Source of the DNA: an uncultured Bacteroidales bacterium
GTDB taxonomy: Bacteria > Bacteroidota > Bacteroidia > Bacteroidales > UBA932
Assembly: GCA_934725285.1 (NCBI GenBank)
Contig: CAKVBK010000090.1
Coordinates: 1 to 6,651, forward strand
Length of the DNA: 6,651 bases
Reading direction: 5' to 3'
Position numbers and translations under genes: made by a program. The stretch's first letter is position 1. The number at the start of each line of letters is the position of its first letter. The notes beneath the pieces are model-generated. The model was not told the DNA's origin, did not search any database, and was given only the letters and a program-made list of their open reading frames with translations. This document shows positions 1-6,163 of the stretch, one piece after another.

Positions 1-636
1 CAGATCATCAGCGGTGAGCGCAGGTTCAAGGCCTGCAAGAGGGCGGGAATGGATATCATCCCGGCCTACATACGCACAGCTGACGACCAGGGGATGCTTG
101 AAATGGCCATCGTGGAGAACATCCAGAGGCAGGATCTCGACCCGATCGAGGTGGCCATGAGTTACCAAAGGCTTATGGACGAGTGCAATCTCACACAGGA
201 GATGATGGCGCAGCGTGTCGGCAAGAAGCGCGCTTCGGTCGCCAACTACCTGAGGCTTCTCAAACTGCCTACCAAGGTTCAGCACGATCTCAAGACCGGA
301 CTTCTCAGCACCGGACATGCGAAGGTGCTTCTCGGAGTGGAGGATCCTCATATTCAGGAACTTCTCTGCGACCTCGTGATAAAGGACGGTCTTTCGGTGC
401 GTCAGTTGGAGGAGAAGGTCCACAAACTGAGCAAAGGCGAAAATGCCAAACCAACCCCTAAGCAGCAGGACCTTCCTGATGAATATTACCGCGTCCTTGA
501 GCACATCGGCAAGTTTTTTGATAACAGCATCAGCCTGAAACGCTCGGCCTCCGGAAAGGGAACGATGACAATCAAGTTCAACTCCGACGAGGAAGTGGGC
601 CGGTTCCTCAAAGCCCTTGAGGACTCGAACATCTAA
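1..636 (+). CDS. parB: ParB/Spo0J chromosome partition protein (5' end missing)
   Basis: This is the 3' part of a ParB-family CTPase, which binds parS sites near the origin and loads as a sliding clamp for ParA-driven chromosome segregation. The frame is open from base 1, so the gene starts left of the window; 211 residues are visible and roughly the first 80-90 are missing by comparison with usual ParB length. Counting from base 1, residues 5-8 are GERR, the nucleotide-binding motif of the N-terminal domain, followed by a typical AG..IPAYIR segment. ENIQRQDLDPIEVA (39-52) is the second hallmark ParB motif. A helix-turn-helix that would read parS lies at about 64-86 (LTQEMMAQRVG...VANYLRLL). 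After a Lys/Pro/Gln-rich linker (about 142-155), residues 158-211 form the C-terminal dimerisation domain. The next gene starts 8 bases after the TAA, so the genes are surely co-transcribed. parA is expected upstream. Identity is near certain; chromosomal rather than plasmid origin is inferred from the neighbours. Confidence 0.96.
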   Translation, partial: QIISGERRFKACKRAGMDIIPAYIRTADDQGMLEMAIVENIQRQDLDPIEVAMSYQRLMDECNLTQEMMAQRVGKKRASVANYLRLLKLPTKVQHDLKTGLLSTGHAKVLLGVEDPHIQELLCDLVIKDGLSVRQLEEKVHKLSKGENAKPTPKQQDLPDEYYRVLEHIGKFFDNSISLKRSASGKGTMTIKFNSDEEVGRFLKALEDSNI

Positions 637-644
637 GAAAAACA

Positions 645-1676
645 ATGAAGGATCTGATTCTCAGGATATGTCTGGCGCTTGTCTGCCTGGCGGCCTTTTC
701 CACGGGTGCGAAAGCGCAGTTCAGGGAAGAGGCGTTCAGCCAGACCTACAATGACCCGAGCGACACCACATCGGCAAGGGATTCCATCGATAAGATGTGG
801 TCGTTCCGCGAGTTTTTCAGAGGTGTGAGCCACAAGGACACGACATTGAGGATCGGAACGATGTTCGCCGGCTCCACCGTGTTCATCGGCGCTGAGCAGA
901 TCTACAACAAACAGTACTGGAAGCTGCCGCTCGTATACGGAGGAATAGGCACGACTTTGGGGCTGGGAATCCACTACAACAGCAAGTACAAACACTCCAA
1001 GAAAGGCTACGACATCGCGATGGCGCTTGACCCGAACATGGAGTTTGACCTTGACACCAGATCAAGGGACATGGCCACCTACATGTTCGCCAGCGCTGGG
1101 CTTATATATTGGGCGACACTGATGGACGGAGTCGTCAACTATAAAAAAGACGTGAAGAACCAGCCGGGAAAGGCTACGATATATTCAATTCTTCTGCCGG
1201 GATTGGGCCAGGCCTACAACGGCGAATATTGGAAGATTCCTATCTATTGGGGAATGCTGGTAGGATCTTACCACTATTACGCGACCTTCAGCAAGAACTA
1301 CAAAAGGTACAAGCGGATCCACAATGAGGCGACGGCGACGGACGGCAGCTACCAAGGGAGCATTCCGGCGGAAAGGGCGCTATATTTCCGAAACGTCTAT
1401 CGTAGGTACAGGGACTATTCGGTAGTCGCCATCGTCGGGAGCTATCTGCTGCAGGTGATAGACGCGAACGTGTTCGCCTATATGCAGGACTTCGAAATGA
1501 ACGACGACCTCACCCTGAAGGTCACACCGACCATCATATCGCCCTGCAATGAATATATTCCTCCATATAATGAATATGCGATAGCGTCCCCTGCCCATTC
1601 CGTTCCTCCGATGAGCTTCGGCTGCGGGGCCTTCGGGGACAACGCCATCGGCCTCAAGGTAGGAATCAGCTTTTAA
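645..1676 (+). CDS. DUF5683-family envelope protein with tandem duplicated domain
   Basis: A 343-residue exported protein of unknown function. Residues 1-24 look like a signal peptide (basic start, hydrophobic core, AKA before Gln25). The core matches the Bacteroidota DUF5683 family that I know next to parB: ATIYSILLPGLGQAYNGEYWKIPIYWG at 177-203 and, later, YRRYRDYSVVAIVGSYLL...DANV at 252-276. A diverged second copy precedes it: QIYNKQYWKLPLVYGG at 85-100 and RDMATYMFASAGLIYW...DGVVNY at 141-166. The family normally has one copy of about 100 residues, as I recall, so this protein looks internally duplicated. Several Gly-rich hydrophobic stretches (about 70-84, 95-110, 143-160, 178-190, 198-214, 258-274) suggest membrane association. 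It ends in Phe (GLKVGISF) after a Pro/Tyr-rich segment. The start ATG lies 8 bases after parB and gives an intact signal peptide; there is no Shine-Dalgarno sequence, as usual in this phylum. The operon position suggests a link to segregation or wall remodelling, but no activity can be assigned. Confidence 0.88.
   Translation: MKDLILRICLALVCLAAFSTGAKAQFREEAFSQTYNDPSDTTSARDSIDKMWSFREFFRGVSHKDTTLRIGTMFAGSTVFIGAEQIYNKQYWKLPLVYGGIGTTLGLGIHYNSKYKHSKKGYDIAMALDPNMEFDLDTRSRDMATYMFASAGLIYWATLMDGVVNYKKDVKNQPGKATIYSILLPGLGQAYNGEYWKIPIYWGMLVGSYHYYATFSKNYKRYKRIHNEATATDGSYQGSIPAERALYFRNVYRRYRDYSVVAIVGSYLLQVIDANVFAYMQDFEMNDDLTLKVTPTIISPCNEYIPPYNEYAIASPAHSVPPMSFGCGAFGDNAIGLKVGISF
846..1484 (+). repeat. Tandem protein-level duplication inside the DUF5683 gene
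   Basis: Two diverged copies of one module are encoded back to back, at about residues 68-166 and 176-280. Shared landmarks, in the same order, are: QxYNxxYWKxP followed by a Gly-rich hydrophobic run (QIYNKQYWKLP versus QAYNGEYWKIP); an NxKYKxxxxxxxxA-like basic segment (NSKYKHSKKGYDIA versus SKNYKRYKRIHNEA); and an RD...Y...D..V..Y block (RDMATYMF...DGVVNY versus RDYSVVAI...DANVFAY). DNA identity is low, so this is an old duplication rather than a recent repeat. The second copy keeps the canonical LPGLGQ sequence; in the first copy the matching stretch (AGSTVFIGAEQ) has drifted. Confidence 0.7.
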
Positions 1677-1689
1677 CGACATTTGACTG

Positions 1690-3111
1690 ATGAGACGGAC
1701 CACAACCATAACTGTGCTGCTGTGTCTTCTGACGCTTGCCTTTCAGGAAAGCGCTGACGCACAGATATTCAGAAAAAAGATAAAAGAGGAGAATCAGGAG
1801 CTGAAGGCGCAGGTGGATTCCTTGCGCAAGGTGTTGGAGGAGGTGCGCAAAGAGAACAGGGTCAGGGACAGCATCGCGGACGAGATGATTGATGTCTATG
1901 AGGAAAACCGGTTCAAGACGGCCGCCGGGCTCAGTCCTGAAGAATACAACGCGGACATAACTGACAGTCTTCTCAGTATATGGTACCTGCACCGCCAAGC
2001 CAGAAAGAATGAGGAAGGAAGCGGGTATGATATGGATTCTGTCCGCTTCACCACAAATGTTCCGGACGATGTGATGCTGGAAAGGTTCAGGAAGATGAAC
2101 TCTTTCATCACACTCCCCTACAACGAGAAGGTCCGCAATTATATGATCCTCTACTCCGAGAAGATGCCGACCAAGATGAGCTCAATCCTGGGACTGTGCA
2201 AATACTATATGCCGATCTTCGAGGAGACGTTCAACAAGTACAACCTACCCGATGAGTTGAAGTATATGGCGATCATCGAGTCAGCCCTGAATCCGGTCGC
2301 CGTCTCAAGGGCGGGGGCGAAGGGAATGTGGCAGTTCATGTTCAGGACAGCCCAACTTTACGGATTGGAAATCAACTCATTCGTGGACGAGAGGCTGGAT
2401 CCGTTCAAGTCGGCTGACGCGGCGGCGCGTTATCTGATTGACTCATACAATGTGTTCGGAGACTGGAATCTTGCGATCTCGTCCTACAACTGCGGCTCCG
2501 GCAACATCAACAAGGCCATCCGAAGAAGTGGCGGCAAGAGGGATTTCTGGTCGGTCTACAATTACCTTCCGCGCGAGACAAGAGGTTATGTGCCAGCTTT
2601 TGTCGGTGCAATGTACGCGATCAAATACAGCAAGGAGTACGGCCTCGTGCCGGCCAACATCCAGATGCCCGCACAGCTGGACACGTTTGAGATTCATAGG
2701 AATCTGCATTTCAAGCAGATAAGCGAATTGGTCGGGATCTCGGTGGATGAGCTCAGGAACCTCAACCCGCAATACATCAAGGACGTCATTCCCGGCAACA
2801 GCGGATCCTATATCCTCCGCATTCCTTACAACTACTCAAGTGATTTCATCGCCCACGAGGATTCCATCTACACCTACAAGGCCGCTGAATACCTAAACCC
2901 TCAGGCCCTTCTGGACACCAAGAGCCAAAGCGCAGGCTCCACTTCTTCCGGAGGGACAATCACTTACAAGGTGAAGAAAGGTGACACGCTCGGAAAGATC
3001 GCCGCAAGGTACCACGTGACAGTCAACCAGCTCAAAAAGTGGAATCACCTCAGGAGCACGAACCTCAGCATCGGACAGAAGATCCGCATCTACAAGTCCA
3101 GCACAAATTGA
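1690..3111 (+). CDS. mltD: MltD-type membrane-bound/periplasmic lytic transglycosylase with LysM
   Basis: A 473-residue exported enzyme that cleaves the MurNAc-GlcNAc bond of peptidoglycan to give 1,6-anhydro-MurNAc ends. Residues 1-24 form a signal peptide (ADA before Gln25). There is no lipobox, so it is probably periplasmic rather than a lipoprotein like E. coli MltD. Residues about 28-72 are Lys/Glu-rich with heptad-like Leu/Val spacing, a likely coiled coil. The SLT/GH23 domain spans about 165-310: catalytic Glu197 in IIESALNP, GMWQFM at 212-217, AISSYNCGSGN at 262-272 (usually AYNxGxG) and PRETRGYVPAF at 294-304. Residues about 331-380 resemble a degenerate LysM (ISELVGISVDELRNLNP). A good LysM lies at 424-468 (YKVKKGDTLGKIAARYHV...LSIGQKIRIYK) after a Ser/Gly linker. 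The ATG is 13 bases after the DUF5683 stop, and this is the only start giving the full signal peptide. The last 22 bases overlap the convergent gene. The symbol is by family resemblance. Confidence 0.93.
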   Translation: MRRTTTITVLLCLLTLAFQESADAQIFRKKIKEENQELKAQVDSLRKVLEEVRKENRVRDSIADEMIDVYEENRFKTAAGLSPEEYNADITDSLLSIWYLHRQARKNEEGSGYDMDSVRFTTNVPDDVMLERFRKMNSFITLPYNEKVRNYMILYSEKMPTKMSSILGLCKYYMPIFEETFNKYNLPDELKYMAIIESALNPVAVSRAGAKGMWQFMFRTAQLYGLEINSFVDERLDPFKSADAAARYLIDSYNVFGDWNLAISSYNCGSGNINKAIRRSGGKRDFWSVYNYLPRETRGYVPAFVGAMYAIKYSKEYGLVPANIQMPAQLDTFEIHRNLHFKQISELVGISVDELRNLNPQYIKDVIPGNSGSYILRIPYNYSSDFIAHEDSIYTYKAAEYLNPQALLDTKSQSAGSTSSGGTITYKVKKGDTLGKIAARYHVTVNQLKKWNHLRSTNLSIGQKIRIYKSSTN

Positions 3112-4910
3112 ACCTTCACCTCAGACACGGGACGTTTTGGTTCTTTCATAAATGAATATTGAACAGTAGAGGCTCTGAGATAGCACTTCAGAGTCTTCGT
3201 TTTCCTTATCCCGGACATGAACTTGCCTCCGGCGGCAATGAAGGCGCTCCAACCTCTTCCATAATAGGCCGGAACTGTGAAATTGCCAGGCGCGTCCCGT
3301 TCGTAGGAATATATCCGGTCATCCCAGTGATCAACAATGAATATGGTCCCTCGAAGATAGACGCTGAACCGATCTGTCTTTCTGCCACCTTCGACATACC
3401 ACAAACCGGCAAGAGAACGGCATAGAAGACCCTCGGCACGGATCCGCATTTTCCAAGCCGGATTGTCGGACGGACCGTAGCGGGCCGACAGCCCGGAGCT
3501 GGACCAATCGAAATCACATCGGGCTCCGGTACGGAACTTAAGGACTTCCTCATAAGGCCGGTAACGTTCAGTAATCCTCACGGTAAGCACGGAAGTCCCC
3601 GACAATTGCACCGGAGCCTTGAACAAGGCTTTCAGCTGTCTTTTGGAATGTTCGCCATCTTTCATCGCGACATCCACCGTCGCCGAAATTCCGGACCGCT
3701 CCAGTCCGACAGCGACACCGGCCTCGTCTGAAGTCTTTGTCCAGCCTCTTACACCGCCAGTGTATTCGGAAGAGAAATCCTTCGGATAACAGCGTATGAC
3801 GGACGACACCCTCCATTCATTCCCAAACGGGACGACTGTTCCGGTGACAAATCCCATGCAGGCTCCAAGAAAATCCCAAGCCGCCTCCCCGAACAAATCC
3901 ACACCTCTCCAAGAGCAGCGGAAATCCGCGGAGACCTTTCCTCCGCTTGGTTTTCTAGATATAATCAAAGGTTCTGTCAGGCAGTAACCTGTCAGTGACA
4001 ACTGCCCGTGTCGCCCGTAGTAAGCGATATTTCCGCCAGCCAATGAAGAGATCTCCGCCCTCTTTCCGCTCTCGCACCATGTTCTCAAACCCGGAAACGA
4101 AGCGAGGGCGGAAATCACGATACGTCCGACGGAGAAGTCGGCGGCCACACCTCTGTGTGATCCTGTTCCTGACCAAGACCATGACGGAGATATTCCTGAA
4201 GGTCTTCTGTAGAAGGATGCCGATGAGGAAAGACCCGACAAAGACATCCCGCTCCAAAGCGTCAGCCCTTGACCGAACCTTGCGTTGAAGTCCCCGACAA
4301 GGATTTTGCCCAAGCTCTTGTTTCCATAATATGCAATGTTGGCCGACCAGGCGGACGGAGGAAACTGATTCATGCCTGAATATCTCGTCCTTGCCGCCAA
4401 TGACAGTTCTACCGCGTCAGCATAGTCCAGCCGGTACTTCGCTCCGTAGTTATATTCATTTCCCTTGACAGCGAATCTGGCCAAGGCTTCATTGCTGACA
4501 GCCTTGTATGATTGATAAGGCTGCCCCGGGAGCGAGCGGCTGCGAAGTGAGATGAACGGCTTGAGAGCGTTTGCCAATTCCTCACCGAAACCATCTATCG
4601 AGGCCAATTCCGAAAATGAAAGGACGTCCCCCGCCCGTGTCCGGTAATCAATCAGACTGGCGACCTGATACTGGCTCAAGAGTCCGCTTGAAAGCATTCG
4701 GCTTCTGGTCGCTGAGTTGATTTCCAATGGACGGGACAAGAAAGCCGTGAACCTTTCAATCTCCTGCTCGTCAAGTTCCTCCACCGAATAGGCCCCCGTT
4801 AGACAGGCGATCGCCCTCAGCCGCTCATCAGCCTGGGCAAAGAGGCTCTGACTGACCGGAAGCAACGCGAAAAGCATGGTTATGAAGTTTACTTTAATAT
4901 TCATAGTCAT
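3090..4910 (-). CDS. Exported helix-hairpin-helix (ComEA-like) protein with predicted outer-membrane beta-barrel
   Basis: A 606-residue protein of a Bacteroidota family usually annotated only as helix-hairpin-helix domain protein. Residues 1-25 are a signal peptide (SLFA before Gln26). Residues about 60-122 contain a ComEA-like HhH region: LEINSATRSRMLSSGLL (the L-IN-A opening), then LIDYRTRAGDVLSFSELASI and IDGFGEELANALKPFI, the second hairpin. From about 140 to the end, alternating polar/aromatic strands with Gly turns suggest a beta-barrel, including family landmarks GDFNARFGQGLTLWSGM (206-222), RGVAADFS (253-260) and IYSYERDAPGNF...YYGRGWSAF (533-557). It ends KVQFVLDL. HhH motifs bind DNA backbone in ComEA, but export plus a barrel makes DNA uptake only a hypothesis. 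Nine Cys are unusual for a barrel. The start at 4910 has an in-frame alternative at 4904 (second Met-Asn-Ile); both keep the signal peptide. It is transcribed alone, divergent from hpt-adk and convergent with mltD. Confidence 0.82.
   Translation of the reverse strand: MTMNIKVNFITMLFALLPVSQSLFAQADERLRAIACLTGAYSVEELDEQEIERFTAFLSRPLEINSATRSRMLSSGLLSQYQVASLIDYRTRAGDVLSFSELASIDGFGEELANALKPFISLRSRSLPGQPYQSYKAVSNEALARFAVKGNEYNYGAKYRLDYADAVELSLAARTRYSGMNQFPPSAWSANIAYYGNKSLGKILVGDFNARFGQGLTLWSGMSLSGLSSSASFYRRPSGISPSWSWSGTGSHRGVAADFSVGRIVISALASFPGLRTWCESGKRAEISSLAGGNIAYYGRHGQLSLTGYCLTEPLIISRKPSGGKVSADFRCSWRGVDLFGEAAWDFLGACMGFVTGTVVPFGNEWRVSSVIRCYPKDFSSEYTGGVRGWTKTSDEAGVAVGLERSGISATVDVAMKDGEHSKRQLKALFKAPVQLSGTSVLTVRITERYRPYEEVLKFRTGARCDFDWSSSGLSARYGPSDNPAWKMRIRAEGLLCRSLAGLWYVEGGRKTDRFSVYLRGTIFIVDHWDDRIYSYERDAPGNFTVPAYYGRGWSAFIAAGGKFMSGIRKTKTLKCYLRASTVQYSFMKEPKRPVSEVKVQFVLDL
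3171..3203 (+). terminator. Possible intrinsic terminator of the parB-mltD operon, inside the antisense gene
   Basis: An inverted repeat GGCTCTGA (3171-3178) / TCAGAGTC (3188-3195) with a 9-base loop gives an 8-bp stem with one G-T wobble. It is followed on the + strand by TTCGTTTT. It begins 60 bases after the mltD stop and is the only hairpin-plus-T-tract I find there. The same bases encode KTLKCYLRA near the C terminus of the convergent HhH gene, so codon constraints could also explain it. The stem is short and the T-tract is interrupted, so this is a moderate guess. Confidence 0.38.
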
Positions 4911-4934
4911 TCAGTTCAGGCTGGCAAGATAAGG

Positions 4935-4967
4935 CAAAGAAACGTAAATAATGAAAAGAAAAATAAA
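4935..4967 (-). promoter_or_regulatory. Candidate promoter for the HhH/beta-barrel gene
   Basis: Read on the minus strand, TTTCTTTG (4942-4935) matches the Bacteroidota -7 consensus TAnnTTTG at all fixed positions but one. An overlapping alternative, TACGTTTC (4946-4939), also misses one. A loose -33 candidate, TTTA, lies at 4967-4964. The predicted transcript would start roughly 15-20 bases before the ATG at 4910. No competing signal is seen in the region, but the match is imperfect. Confidence 0.28.
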
Positions 4968-4983
4968 TCGATGGTATGTTTTT

Positions 4984-5013
4984 TCTGTTTTTTATGGAAT
5001 ATTGCTAATTTTG
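4984..5013 (+). promoter_or_regulatory. Bacteroidota sigma-type promoter for hpt-adk
   Basis: TAATTTTG at 5006-5013 is a perfect match to the Bacteroidota -7 element TAnnTTTG. TCTG at 4984-4987 is a one-mismatch -33 element (consensus TTTG) with an 18-base spacer, within the usual range. Transcription would begin near 5019-5021, leaving a leader of about 20 bases that is A-rich and has no Shine-Dalgarno sequence, typical of the phylum. The surrounding 4911-5039 region is strikingly AT-rich compared with the flanking genes. No operator palindrome or riboswitch is visible. Confidence 0.6.
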
Positions 5014-5039
5014 TTCTTTAATATAACACAATCAAAGCC

Positions 5040-6155
5040 ATGAGCAACGTCAGATTATTTGACAAATCATTCAAGCCGTTCATTCCAAATGAGCAGATTG
5101 AGAAAGCCATCGACAAGGTAGCCGAGAAGATCAACCGCGATTTTGACGGATGTACTGACTGTCCGGTACTCCTGTGCGTGCTGAACGGTTCGCTGATGTT
5201 CACCTCCGAGCTGATGAAAAGGCTGAGCTTCAACTGTGAGCTGATCTGCATCAAACTTTCGTCCTACGATGGGACGCACACCACAGGCAATGTACGAGAG
5301 ACGATGGGGATGACAAGAAGCGTTGAAGGCAAGAGAGTGATCGTTGTGGAGGACATCGTGGACAGTGGCAACACTATCGTGGAGTTGAAGAACATCCTGA
5401 AGGAGAAAGGCGCCGCCGAGACAAAGATCTGCACTATGCTTCTCAAGCCGGCTTCCTACACCAAAGATGTCAAGCTCGATTATGTCGCGATGGAGATTCC
5501 GGATGATTTCATAGTGGGATTCGGACTGGACTACAATGAACTCGGCAGAAACCTCAAGGACATTTATGTATTGGACACAGATATGAAATACTTTATCCTA
5601 TTTGGCCCTCCAGGCGCCGGGAAAGGCACCCAGGCCACAGCGATGGTTGAAAAATACAACCTCCGCCATCTTTCCACCGGAGAGCTTCTCCGTGGCGAGA
5701 TAGCCAATGGAACCGGGCTCGGCCTCAAGGCAAAGGCTCTGATCGACGCGGGCGAACTCGTTCCGGACGAGGTTGTGGAAGGCATGATCGAAAACAAGTT
5801 CAAGAGCGTGACCGGAGTGTCCGGCTTCCTTCTTGACGGATTTCCTCGCACAATCGCACAGGCCGAGGCCCTCGACAGGATGCTGGCAAAGAACGGCGAG
5901 GCTGTAACCTCGGTTGTCTCCATTATGATACCTGACTCGATGATCAAGGAGCGTATCCAGCACAGGGCCGCCATCGAAGGCCGCGCCGACGACGCCAAGG
6001 AGGAGACCATCAACAACAGGATCAAAACCTATCACGAGAAGACCGAACCTCTTGTCGAGTTCTACAAGAAGGCCGGCAAGTATCATGAGATTGACGGAAC
6101 CGGCACCATCGATGAGGTTCGCGGCAGAATTTTCTCCCTAATGGACAAATCATAA
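5040..6155 (+). CDS. hpt-adk: Bifunctional hypoxanthine phosphoribosyltransferase - adenylate kinase fusion
   Basis: One uninterrupted 371-residue frame encodes two cytoplasmic purine enzymes. Residues 1-179 are an HPRT (hypoxanthine/guanine + PRPP to IMP/GMP). It shows the PPi loop VLNGSLMF (47-54), the flexible-loop segment KLSSYDGT (72-79), the PRPP-binding VIVVEDIVDSGNTI (100-113), LLKPAS (134-139) and the purine-contacting stretch DYVAMEIPDDFIVGFGLDYNE (147-167). Residues 182-371 are an adenylate kinase (AMP + ATP to 2 ADP). It has the P-loop GPPGAGKGTQ (189-198), AMP-site LSTGELLR (211-218; the family more often has TGD), GFLLDGFPRTIAQAEAL (262-278), and ERIQHRAAIEGRADDAKEE with a short, zinc-free lid and Arg residues, then INNRIKTYHEKTEPL. 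Only about three residues separate the domains. Met182 could be an internal start, but no signal supports it. Both catalytic sets look intact. In relatives hpt and adk are often adjacent separate genes, so a stop-codon-loss fusion is plausible. The GH3 gene follows 8 bases downstream. Confidence 0.93.
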   Translation: MSNVRLFDKSFKPFIPNEQIEKAIDKVAEKINRDFDGCTDCPVLLCVLNGSLMFTSELMKRLSFNCELICIKLSSYDGTHTTGNVRETMGMTRSVEGKRVIVVEDIVDSGNTIVELKNILKEKGAAETKICTMLLKPASYTKDVKLDYVAMEIPDDFIVGFGLDYNELGRNLKDIYVLDTDMKYFILFGPPGAGKGTQATAMVEKYNLRHLSTGELLRGEIANGTGLGLKAKALIDAGELVPDEVVEGMIENKFKSVTGVSGFLLDGFPRTIAQAEALDRMLAKNGEAVTSVVSIMIPDSMIKERIQHRAAIEGRADDAKEETINNRIKTYHEKTEPLVEFYKKAGKYHEIDGTGTIDEVRGRIFSLMDKS

Positions 6156-6163
6156 CGTAAAAT

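Noticed and set aside
633..995. Minus-strand frame of 120 codons opposite the start of the DUF5683 gene.
   Set aside because: The composition is shadow-like, there is no family resemblance, and the sense frame has a clear signal peptide and domain.
1548..1577. Short direct repeat AATGAATAT (1548-1556 and 1569-1577) in the DUF5683 gene.
   Set aside because: It encodes two NEY tripeptides in a Pro/Tyr-rich tail. Two nine-base copies are too little to support a functional repeat.
3008..3023. CACGTG core (3013-3018) considered as a parS site near parB.
   Set aside because: Beyond the six-base core only four of ten flanking positions fit the usual parS 16-mer, and it lies within the LysM coding sequence. 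A hexamer like this is expected by chance.
3206..3553. A second minus-strand frame of 115 codons within the HhH gene.
   Set aside because: It overlaps the real frame on the same strand, has no recognisable motif, and the beta-barrel frame continues intact through it.
5564..6086. Two long minus-strand open frames (about 153 and 162 codons) opposite the adenylate kinase domain.
   Set aside because: They are antisense shadows of a strongly conserved gene, with no domain, leader or promoter of their own.
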